From: Pyrocephalus nanus
Taxonomy: Eukaryota; Chordata; Aves; Passeriformes; Tyrannidae
Assembly: GCA_038380795.1 (NCBI GenBank)
Contig: CM076259.1
Location: forward strand, 79,643,224-79,707,223
Length of the DNA: 64,000 bases
Reading direction: 5' to 3'
Of this stretch, positions 38,050 to 46,980 are shown one piece after another; within the stretch, counting starts at the first letter, position 1, and the number at the start of each line of letters is the position of its first letter. The translations under genes were made by a program, and so were the position numbers. The notes below the pieces were generated by a model. That model saw only the letters and a list, made by a program, of their open reading frames with translations. It made no database searches and was not told the origin of the DNA.

Positions 38050-38373
38050 TCATGAGTGGAAGAGGAGGGGCAGGCACTGATGTCTTCTCTGTTGTGACCA
38101 GTGACAGGACCCGAGGGAATGGCCTGAAGTTGTGTCAGGGGAGGTTTAGGTTGGATATTAGAAAAAGATTCTTCACTCAGAGAGTGGTTGGGTACTGGAA
38201 CAGGCTCCCCAGGGAAGTGGTCACAGCACCAAGCCTGACAGAGTTCAAGAAGCGTTTGGATGATACTCTCAGGCACGTGGTGTGACTCTTGGGGATGGTC
38301 CTGTGTGCAGCTAAGAGTTGGACTTGATGATCCTGTGTGTCCCTTACAACTCAGCATAATTTGTGATTCTGTG
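38050..38373 (+). mobile_element. CR1 LINE 3' end, ATTCTGTG-tailed subfamily
   Basis: A 5'-truncated plus-strand CR1. It begins near the conserved CR1 text GTGACCAGTGACAGGACCC and runs through the end of ORF2 into the 3' UTR (GAGTTCAAGAAGCGTTTGGA, then GGACTTGATGATCCTGTGTG). It ends in GATTCTGTG, the CR1 tail octamer. CR1 moves by target-primed reverse transcription, which normally gives such 5' truncation and little or no A tail. It belongs to the same subfamily as the nested copy at 56691-56890. The open frames over it (38052-38285 plus, 37995-38357 minus) are CR1 remnant and antisense shadow, not host genes. Confidence 0.92.
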
Positions 38374-38737
38374 GCATATAATTATCAAAATATTTTTGCT
38401 TTCCTCTGAAAAGCTACACTCCATTGAAAGGAATTCTACAGATAAGGAAGATATACTGAGCTTACTGATAGATCTGGAAACTAAAACAGGTCTTTAATCT
38501 GTTTTTTGTGATTCTGCAGCTGAAATCTGATCAAAGTGTGTTTGATAAATATTTACGTAATGCAAAGAATGTGTGATTTATTTAAAAAAATAAAAAGACA
38601 TTTTTTCTGTCCATTTTAGTAATTATACAGCCAGTTCCAGGTTTATGTTTTCACAGCAGGACATAATTCTTTTCAAAAAGATTTTTCATAAAATAAAGTT
38701 GCAGTTTCTTAAATCTGTAAAAGAAGATTAAAACTAA

Positions 38738-38754
38738 TTTTTTTTTTTTTTTTT
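38738..38754 (+). repeat. Poly(T) run, 17 T
   Basis: An uninterrupted T17. It might be the A tail of a minus-strand retrocopy whose body would lie to its right, but no gene-like sequence or reversed AATAAA is recognised next to it. Confidence 0.9.
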
Positions 38755-40306
38755 CTGGAGACAGCAACTTCTCCCTCAAATGCAAAACTTCAAGCAGTTT
38801 TCGCTTGAGCTGAGTCAACACAGATTGAGCTGAAGCATCTGGTCCTATGAAAGCTGCAGTGAGAGTTTGCAGAATTTTAAGTCCTATTTTAGGAGCATCG
38901 TGGTGACACTGTAATTATCACACTGCACTACTAAACAGGCTTGAGCTCCATTTTAAACATACAGAGCTTATGCTCCAGCATAGCTCAGAAACAGTAAGCT
39001 AGGCCTGCCTGGTGCCATGGCGAGTCCAGTAATATCTTCTACAACAGCACCCTTGGAGCTCTTCAGTTAAAGACAAAAGAAATAATGAAATAGGCAAGTG
39101 TTAAATTACTCTTTTTGGGAAAAAATATCCTTCAGTAATAATCAAAGTTTAGGTTATGCGTCAAAGTGTTGAGGTATCGAGTTTTCCAGAGTTACAGGGG
39201 TGGATCTGTGGGTTTGTGTCACAACACTGAGGGCCATAGCTGAGGTACCAGTCCAGTTACTGGTCTTTCCTCTTAATCCCTGCTAAATGTCTGATTGCTT
39301 TATGCTCTGTACAAAACTTTTAACCTTAACTCTTTTCTTTACTGAAATCTATTTGCATTGTCTACCTATAGGAGTTTCATGCAGTTCAAATATTTAATGT
39401 CTTTTTTTTCTAGTTGTACTTTAGTTTGTTTGCTCCAGCACCTCTCAGTAATCAGACCTTTTAATTTACCTGTCTCATCTCTTTGCATTCTTTATTATAT
39501 ATGTTCTTCCTGAACTGAGGGGTCAAAATCTTTTAAATAATTTTTTCTCCTTCTGCTTTTCCAGTCTGTTTAAAAAAACACTCTCATCACTGGTCTTCAG
39601 TCATATTTTTAACAGTGGAGAAAAAAATCTCACCGTTAGTAGAATAATATTAATCAACACACAGCACAGAAACGCCTAGACTGTTCCCAGCAAAAAAGAA
39701 AAAAAAAAAAAAGGCTTTACAGATGTGTCTCACATGCAACAAGGTTCCACGTACCTCATCATTCAGGCTCCACACAAGGAAGTTGGCATGCAAATGGGAA
39801 TGCTACCATAGAGGAAGTAAGGGAGGGACCTTTGCAGTCCTTTGTGTGGCACCAGGTGACTGAAAAGCAAGTTCAAGCTTTGTGGTACTCTACACAAACC
39901 ACAGTCTTTGCACTTTACTAATAAATGTTAAAATATAAATACCACCAAAATTTGTTAAAATTGGAAAAAATGCACTCCAATGCCTTTGACCTTGTGATCC
40001 ATGTCACACATCAGTAATCAAATTCTAAGATGTACTCAATTCTGCCCATTATTTCTTAGGTAACATCCTGAAACAGACAGCATTATCTTTTTGATGTGAA
40101 CCTACAACATGACCTTCACTCCTAGGTCCCAGGAATTTTCTAGGGACAGCAGCAGACAGAAAATAGAGCTGATAGCAGAAGGAGCAGTATTTGACCTTTC
40201 TGTTGTTGTTATTAATAAACAAACAACATACTGCCTTTCCTCAACATAGCACACTGAAAGAAAAGATTCCTCTCTGTCATTCATTGCCAGACTGTCTTTC
40301 TTCCCT

Positions 40307-40403
40307 CCTTCCTTCCTTCCTTCCTTCCTTCCTTCCTTCCTTCCTTCCTTCCTTCCTGCCTTCCTGCCTTCCTGCCTTCCTGCCTTCCTGCCTTCCTGCC
40401 TTC
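40307..40403 (+). repeat. Compound microsatellite (TTCC)n then (TTCCTGCC)n
   Basis: A pure TTCC tract (about 40307-40356) passes directly into six units of the 8-mer TTCCTGCC (about 40357-40403). The 8-mer differs from two TTCC units by a T-to-G change, so a point mutation arose once and was then copied by slippage as a higher-order unit. The plus strand is almost pure pyrimidine in the first half. Open frames on both strands (40191-40502 with repeated FLPS; 40277-40459 with repeated KEGR and KAGRQEGR) are artefacts of the repeat. Confidence 0.95.
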
Positions 40404-40425
40404 ATCACTTTATTCAAGAAGATGA

Positions 40426-40480
40426 CTTGTATCTGTATCTTGTATCCGTACAATTCCATCTTGTATCTGTATAATTCCCC
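40426..40480 (+). repeat. Degenerate ~21-bp tandem repeat
   Basis: Units starting CTTGTATCTGTA or CTTGTATCCGTA occur at 40426, 40439 and 40460. The second and third are 21 bp long and near identical, each ending in ATTCC; the first is a truncated 13-bp unit. It lies 22 bp beyond the TTCC/TTCCTGCC microsatellite, suggesting a locally slippage-prone site. Confidence 0.8.
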
Positions 40481-41097
40481 CTTAGTTTATTCCAGGGCAT
40501 GATCAAAAATATGTGTGGCCGTGCTTCTGTTGCACCAATTATTTTAAATCTCTTTGATTTGTCAAGTACACTTCATTTTTTTCTTTTACTCTAACGTTTT
40601 TCTAAAATGATGCTCTCCTGAGTAATTATGGAATTAACTTAAGGAGTGTTTCTCCTGCATCAACCTTAACCCTGTCTCCTTTGATCAGACATTATCCAAA
40701 CTAAAAATAAGCCAGCTAAAAATCCTTCCAAATCGCAGACAACATACAAAATTGTGCCTTACAAAATGACAGACAAAACTATAATGAGACTGGTGTGTAT
40801 GTTTATAGATAACTCACAGAAATGAGTTAAAGTGAGGCATCCCCTGGATCTCTGCTACTCCCATATATGGTTTATTCATGAGCAAACAGGAACATATTGC
40901 TTTCATAGTAAAAAAGCAATATGGGAAACTCCCTTGATTTCCTACCATTCACTGAGGTTGAAGATTTAGTACCTTAGAAAAAGAGGCTCTGTAATGACAA
41001 CCTGTGTAATAGAAGCATTTTTTGCATTCAATGTCTGCATTTGTCTGTTAAGATGAAGGAATTCAAGCGTTAGTTGTCCACTGTAGTTATTGGCATC

Positions 41098-41219
41098 CTT
41101 GGAAGTATTCAATACTTGACCCTGAGCAGCCTTATTTAGTTGGGCCCATTCTGAGCAGGAACTGAACCAGATGAAGTCCAGAGGACCCCTCCAACCTAAA
41201 TTACCCCATGATTCTGTAA
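41098..41219 (+). mobile_element. CR1 LINE 3' UTR fragment
   Basis: The last ~120 bp of a plus-strand CR1. It includes the decayed consensus around CCTGAGCAGCCTTATTTAGT, then GAACCAGATGAAGTCCAGAG, and ends CTCCAACCTAAATTACCCCA followed by TGATTCTGTAA. The CCTTCCAACCTAA...ATGATTCTGTG ending is diagnostic of CR1 3' ends. Divergence from the expected text is visible throughout, so it is an old, strongly 5'-truncated copy. Confidence 0.88.
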
Positions 41220-43612
41220 TATTTATCTTAAATGCTTCATTTTGGGTGTATTTAAAGGCAAGGTTAGTCTCCCATCTCAGACATTCTTTCTAAAAAGTAG
41301 TAAGTATGACTGTTTTACATACAGTAATTACAGAAGGGATGGCCTCAGATCAAAGACCCACAGTCTATAGACAATCCAACGCTATGGTGAGAAGAAAATT
41401 TTCAAATGCAAGGGTTTTTTCTTCCTTGAACCTACCCCTGGCCCATGGGAAAACAGGCAATGTGTAAATTTACTACAACAAAATGACATACACTCTTGCA
41501 AAATCTCTCCTTGTTTTCAGATTTTGACAATCATAATATTTCTTACATTTCAGAATAAAGTCTTATTGTCTATATGAGTTTCTTTTGTATTTCCTATTGG
41601 AAGCATCTAACTATTTGAGCATCTTTTGTGTTATATCAACTTAACAGAGCTTGAACTCACAAGCTCTTGTTTTGAGTACGGAGACATAAAAGATGAGAAT
41701 CTGTAAGGGCTGAAAGAAAAGATTGCTTGAAAGAAGAAAGGCCTGATATTTATTCTTAAAGGAAAAAGCAGTACTCTTTTTAAAATGCAAGATTAAATTA
41801 GACTAAATCAGAATTGCGAACTTCAAGGAAAAATCTAAAATAAAATGCCAAGATTCAAACTTAAAGAAATGAAGGCATCAAATAACGTCTCTAGATGAGG
41901 CATTGGTTACAGCTAGAATGTTTTTGCAAAAGCTGTTGCAACATGAGACTGCACACAATGCAAAATGCAAACAGTTGTCTTCAATCACTTTTCATGCAAA
42001 TGGCAAGGCCACTTAGACACAGGTCACACCTATGGCAAACACTATTACTATGGCGCTTTAAAAAAAGGGGATCGGGGAGGCCTTTTAGTAAAGCAAATAC
42101 CACCCCCTAAATCTGTCTATAACAAGGACTGATTTTCTGCTCTGTGTTTCTCGTCAGAGTGTACATTAGTGGGAAGAAATTACAGTGCTGTGCAGATGGT
42201 TCCTCCCTGCTAAAATAAAGGCATTTAAGGGAGAAGAAAATAGATTTTGCCTACGAAAGCATTTGTTTCCTTCTAGCAGTTGGGTTAAAAGAGGAAAAAT
42301 ACTTATATAACATATAATCCACCAAAAAAAAAGTACAAAGTAAAGGTGTGTCCCCCGTCTGATACTTTAATGCACTAAAAACCCTAAAAATAAAGTGCAT
42401 ATGTGCACCCATCTCTGTTAGCACAAATTAAATGTTGTGGTTTTAATTAGATGTGATAACATAGTCAAAACCAATTTTAATGATTAAGGCAAAAAGCTTT
42501 CTGGATATGAGTCCTGTAGTCTAAAATGATGAACAGGTTCATTTACCCAGCTGATAAAGATAAAAGGAGCATAAATGGCCTTATTTTCCATAGAAATGAC
42601 AGCAAAAAATGGTTTTCTCACAAGTCCTTTATCAACTTTCTAACACAGGAAATCTCAAAGATCCCTTATTAAATAAGGATATGTTCTTGAAAGCGAGGTC
42701 AGAAGAAATGAGATAGGCTGTCAAAGAGTGTACAAGAAAATGTCACTTTAAAAACCCTGTAGCACCTAAGATACATTAAAAAAGATGAAAGGCAACAAAT
42801 GTGCTTAATCTAGTGAAGTTTGTTTCTTTCAGGACAAAAAGCCTACTTTGACTTCTAGGCTGGGTTTTCTATTATGGGTGTGGGCGGACATATCAGCCAA
42901 TTTTGTTCTCCGGGAACAAAACAAAAAAATAAACAAACAAACAAAAATCATGAAAAGAAATCATATTACTTAGAATGTTCTTTAAAATTCCATCATAGCT
43001 TCTAATTCAAAACTCTTATTTTAAGCAAAGACTTGGATTTAAATAAAGTAAATGGGGTTTGTGTGAAATGTCTTCTAGAAAATCTACATTCCCAAAGCAG
43101 AATGTAGGATAAACTCTCAGGTTAGTGATGTCCAAAAGGAATAGGGGAATTACAGAGGGGAAGGCAAGCTATAAAAGATGGCAATGGCTATCATACTAAT
43201 ATCAATTCCTTACTTTCAATGACTTTAAAACTAAGGCAATGCATCAATTTTTATGGTAGGGTACTGGCCTAGTGAAAAAAGAGAAGAAATTACCTAGGGA
43301 GAGGTTATTCACAGCATTAGCTGTAAAGACAGCATGCAGATCCTTTGGCTAGTATTTGGACAAAGATAAAGTGATCCCTTAAGCAGTGTCTGGTGACTCC
43401 AGGAGAATTCCAATGCAGAAAAGCTACTAAATTAAATAACTTGGTTTTAACTTGAGCATATTTTCCAGAAAGGTAGTCTGTCTAGATTTGAAGATATAAA
43501 GAGGTGGAAAATACAGTTCTCAATAATTCGTTCCATCTAAAAAAATTATGCCTAGTTTCTAATTTGACTTTGTCCAGTTCCAGCTATCAGACCTTAGTTT
43601 CTCCTATGCCTT
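41220..43612. other. Unique AT-rich non-coding DNA, no gene seen
   Basis: No exon or repeat family is recognised apart from a CAAA-type simple repeat at 42916-42947. Open frames are short (71 codons at most). Confidence 0.6.
42916..42947 (+). repeat. (CAAA)n simple repeat
   Basis: Imperfect CAAA/TAAA units, about 32 bp. No adjacent retroelement is recognised. Confidence 0.8.
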
Positions 43613-44331
43613 AGAATCATGGAATAGAATCATACCATTGTTTGAGTTGACAGGGACCTTAAAGACCATCTAGTTCCAACCCCCCTGAATGGACAGGGAC
43701 ACTTTCCACTACTGGAACATGTTGCTCAAAACTCCATCCAGTCTGGACTTAAACACTTCCAGAAATGGGGCAGCCTCAGCTGCACTGGGTAAACTGTTTG
43801 AAGCCACTCCCTTTGTCCTGTCGCTATATGCTCTTGGAAATAGTCTCTCTCTATCTTTCCTGTAGGCTCCCTTCAGATACTGGAAGGCCACAGTTAGTTC
43901 ACCCCAAAGACTTCTCTTTTCCAGGCTGAATAATCACAATTCTCTCAGCCTTTCCCCATAGGAGAGGTGCTTCATCCCTCTAATCAACTTGGTGGCCCTC
44001 CTCTGGACTCACTCCAACAGGCCAATGTCCTTTCTCTGTTGAGCTGGATGCAGTGCTCCAGGTGAGATCTCCTCACAGCAGAGTGGGGGGGTATAATCCC
44101 CTCCTTCGACCTGCTGTCTGTGCTGCTTTTGGTGCAACCCAGAACACTGGATTTCTGGGCTGTGAATACGCATTGCCAGCTCTGGTCCAGCCTCTCAACC
44201 ACCAGCACATCCAAGCCCTTCTCAGCAGGGCTGCTCTTGATCTGTATTGATACCAAGGGTTGCCCCAACCCAAGTGCAGCACCTTGAGCTTGGTCTTAAT
44301 AAACTGCATGAGACTCTCATGGATCCACTAG
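43613..44331 (-). mobile_element. CR1 LINE, 5'-truncated copy in reverse orientation
   Basis: Read on the minus strand this ~720-bp copy starts in the C-terminal part of the reverse transcriptase ORF (frame fragment KVLHLGWGNP, then DVLVVERLDQSWQ at about 44170-44230). It passes through the usual CR1 text CTGGAGCACTGCATCCAGCT and GTGGCCTTCCAGTATCTGAA. It ends with GTTGGAACTAGATGGTC followed by a GATTCTATTCCATGATTCT-type tail at the left edge. The reading frame is broken (43984-44268, 44073-44309 and 43709-43891 are separate pieces in different frames), so it is non-functional. It lies next to older CR1-like DNA in the same orientation and faces the plus-strand CR1 at 45560-46980. Confidence 0.93.
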
Positions 44332-44624
44332 CTAAAGTGAAAAACAGCTTCATTTTTGACATTTTCATTTAGTTCTTGTGGGCTGTAATGAAGACACATT
44401 ACGGAAGACTGAGCTCCCCATATCCGTTTCTAAAAGGTATTATCTATGAGGTTAAAATCCTTTTTTTGTATTTTTGCTCTGCATCCTCTCCTTTTCCTCA
44501 AGCCTCTTGAGAAAACAGTGGCATCAGAACTGCACACACGGCACTGTGTATTAGCAATCAGAAAATGCTGGTATACTCACAGTATTTATATTCACACAAA
44601 TTTATACTTGACCAAGGACTGATT

Positions 44625-44790
44625 ACAGTCTTTCTGGCAAATTATCACACAGGTGTCCATGTTGATGTGTCCATCCACCATAATTCCCAAGTCTTGCTGA
44701 AACTCTACTTTCTTGCAGTCTTCCTTTCTGTAAATACAGTCTCCATTCTTTGCACCAGTGTATATTTGCTCTAGCAGATAGACCTTCCCA
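44625..44790 (-). mobile_element. Ancient CR1-like LINE remnant, RT C-terminal part
   Basis: The minus-strand frame at 44592-44804 contains EFQQDLGIMVDGHINMD, resembling the CR1 segment that normally reads DLGVLVD-x-LNMS. At DNA level CATGTTGATGTGTCCATCCA and ATTCCCAAGTC line up with minus-strand CR1. It is much more diverged than the adjacent copy at 43613-44331. It could belong to the same old element as 44985-45330, which lies further 5' in that orientation. The match is short, so confidence is moderate. Confidence 0.5.
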
Positions 44791-44984
44791 AACATACAAG
44801 TCATACCTTGTGTACACTCTTCCTAGAAGGTGCAGTTCTCCTTTGCTGATTTCTTTCTTTTTGTTTGTTTTAAATCAGCAAGCAACTTCTCAGGTCCCGA
44901 AACCCCCAAAACTAGAATGACATGTAGAACTAAATCATTGGTTTTATGAAATGGATTTTACCTACATAGCTTTCTTTCAGTCTT

Positions 44985-45330
44985 TCAATCTAATTTATAA
45001 TCTCTCCAAAATGAAATAAAAGCTGCTTGATGAGACTTTTCTATAAAACCATGTTGACTGGTATTAATTAACTTCCTATCCTCTAAGGCATTAATAATTA
45101 CATTCAGTATCAACTTTTCATTATTTTCCCCAGAGTGTCGTTCATTCATGGTTACTCATGTCAGACAAACTACCTTTAATTAATGCTGAAGCAATGTTTC
45201 CCTGTGATAGCTCTCTCAAATTGCAATATTTTTCTGATAGGTATTAAAAATTAACACTAAGGTGGCAGATAACCTCCCAGTCAACTACTTACAAGTTCTG
45301 CTGATTTAAAACTCCTTTTTCCTTGCAATT
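44985..45330 (-). mobile_element. Ancient CR1/L3-like LINE remnant, upstream RT part
   Basis: The plus-strand text AAAACCATGTTGACTGGTAT, then CAGTATCAACTTTTCATTAT and TTTTCCCCAGAGTG, and later AAGTTCTGCTGATTTAAAAC, matches in order the minus strand of old amniote CR1-type LINEs. ACCATGTTGACTGG is the complement of the RT segment that reads QHGF in younger CR1. Its AT-rich, highly diverged state suggests an insertion far older than the other CR1 copies here. Together with 44625-44790 it probably forms one ancient reverse-oriented element of about 0.7-0.8 kb. Confidence 0.6.
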
Positions 45331-45559
45331 GTTTACCACCCTAATTGTTTATGAACTAGAATCAGAATGTCTAAATTATTCTCATGTAATAAGAACAGAC
45401 CATCCTATTTCTTCCAAATCCAGAATAGAAATATTTCTTGAACAGTCTTGTTTTGCCTGAATTATGTTAACAATTTTATATTTTTCATTCCATATTGGAC
45501 TGACACCTTTGTCAACATTTCTTTTGCTTTTAATCTACTAAATAGAAAAAAAATGTCCC

Positions 45560-46240
45560 ACGACTTTGACACACAGAGGTTAGCCAGCATGACGCCCATC
45601 TACAGGAAGGGCTGGAAGGAGAATCCAGGAAACTGCAGGACTGTCAGCCTGACTTTGTTGCTAGGGAAGGTCATGGAGGACATCATCTTTAGTGCCATCC
45701 CACAGCATGTGCAGGACAGCCAGGGGATCAGGCCCTGTCAGCATGGGTTTAGGAGAGGCAGGTGCTGCTTGACCAACCTGTTCTTCTGTGACAAGGTGAC
45801 CCACTTAGTGGGTGATGGAAATGCTGTGCATGTTGTCTACCTGGACTTTAGTAAAGCCTTTGACACCATTTCCCACAACACTCTCCTAGGGAAACTGGCT
45901 GCTCATGGTGTGAACAGGTACACTCTTCACTGGGCAATAAATAAACTGTCTGGGTGGTCACGCCCAGAGAGGGGTGGTGAATGGTGCTACTTCCAGATAG
46001 TGGTCAGTCACCAGTGGTGCTCTCCCAGGCTCAGTATTGGGGCCAGTCCTGTTTAATATCTTTGTCAGTGGCCTGGACGAAGGGATCAAGTGCATCCTCA
46101 CCCAGTTTGCAGCCAATACCAAGTTCGGTGGGAGCACTGATCTGCCAGAAGGCAGAAAGGCTCTGCAGAAGGATCCGGACAGGCTGGATGAATCGGTCGA
46201 GGACAGTGGTACGAGATTCAACGAAACAAGGCTCTAGGTC
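45560..46240 (+). pseudogene. CR1 ORF2 reverse transcriptase, broken
   Basis: This is the coding relic within the CR1 copy. CR1 ORF2 normally encodes an endonuclease followed by a reverse transcriptase that copies the element's RNA at the target site. Here the endonuclease is absent (5' truncation) and only the RT palm region remains. The open frame that runs 45448-46056 begins with about 40 codons of AT-rich flank that are not CR1; its first methionine is therefore not a real start. After the frameshift the match continues in another frame at 46037-46237. Loss of both motif C aspartates confirms it is dead. Confidence 0.85.
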
Positions 46241-46980
46241 CTGCCCTTGGGTCACAATAACCCTACAGGGCACTACAAGCTGGGGACAGACAGAGTGGCT
46301 GGAAAGCTGCCCAGGGGAAAAAGGACCTGGGGGTGCTGGTTGACAGCTGCTGAACACAAGCCAGCAGTGTGTCCAGGTGGACAACAAGGCCAGTGGCATT
46401 CTGGCTTGTGCCAGAAATGGTGTGGCCAGCAGGACCAGGAAAGTGAGCATCTCCTTGTGCTTGGCACTAGTGAGGTACACTTTGAATCCTGTGTTCAGTT
46501 TTGGGCCCCTCATGACAAGAAAGACATTGAGGTGCTGAAGCACACCCAGAGAAGGGCAACAGAGCTGGTGAAGCATCTGGAGATGAAGTTGCTCTGGTTA
46601 TGAGGAGTGGCTGAGAGATCTGGAATTGTTTAGTCTGGAGAAAAGGAGGCTTATCACTCCCTACAACTACCTGAAAGGAAACTTTAGCGAGCTGTGGGTC
46701 GGCCTCTTCTCCCAGGTAACAAGTAACAGGATGACAGGAAATGGCCAGAAGTTGTACCAACGGAGGTTTAGATTGGATATTAGGAAAAATTTCTTCATTA
46801 AAAGGACTGTGAAGCATTGGAACAGGCTGCCCAGGGAATCACCACCACTGGAGGTATTTAATAGCTGTGGTGATTACGGACTTGGTTTAGTGGTGGACTT
46901 AGCAGAGTTAGATTTATGGTTGGAGTTGATGATCTTAAAGGTTTTTCCTAACCCAAATGACTCTATGATTCTATCATGAT
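45560..46980 (+). mobile_element. CR1 LINE with degenerate reverse transcriptase
   Basis: The longest uninterrupted CR1 copy in the window (~1.4 kb, 5'-truncated). It starts in the reverse transcriptase domain (TPIYRKGWKENPGNCR at about 45592-45639). It continues through QHGFRRG, the RT motif A region LDFSKAFDT at 45841-45867 and VLFNIF near 46045-46065, then the ORF2 end and 3' UTR, and finishes CCTAACCCAAATGACTCTAT followed by GATTCTATCATGAT. The ORF is broken: a frameshift lies between motif A and VLFNIF, and a stop falls at 46235-46237. The motif C catalytic pair, normally F-x-D-D, reads FAAN at 46106-46117, so both aspartates are lost. It cannot encode active RT. Confidence 0.95.

Larger units (their letters stand above)
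38374..41097. other. Unique AT-rich DNA with simple repeats
   Basis: No gene is seen. It holds a T17 run (38738-38754), an A-rich run near 39690-39712, and the compound TTCC/TTCCTGCC microsatellite with its adjacent tandem repeat at 40307-40480, which are listed separately. The sequence after the T17 run was checked for a reverse-oriented retropseudogene and none was recognised. Confidence 0.6.

Noticed and set aside
37995..38357. 120-codon minus-strand open frame
   Set aside because: It is antisense to the CR1 3' end at 38050-38373. A similar antisense frame recurs over the related copy at 56680-56877.
38738..39070. Possible reverse-oriented processed pseudogene with T17 as its tail
   Set aside because: No coding similarity, no reversed poly(A) signal and no flanking direct repeats were found.
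40191..40502. Proline/leucine-repeat and lysine/glutamate-repeat proteins on opposite strands
   Set aside because: Both are translations of the TTCC/TTCCTGCC microsatellite and have no start context, splice signal or homologous domain.
46031..46576. 181-codon minus-strand open frame
   Set aside because: It is antisense to the plus-strand CR1 at 45560-46980. Its apparent protein is a shadow of the GC-rich CR1 sequence.
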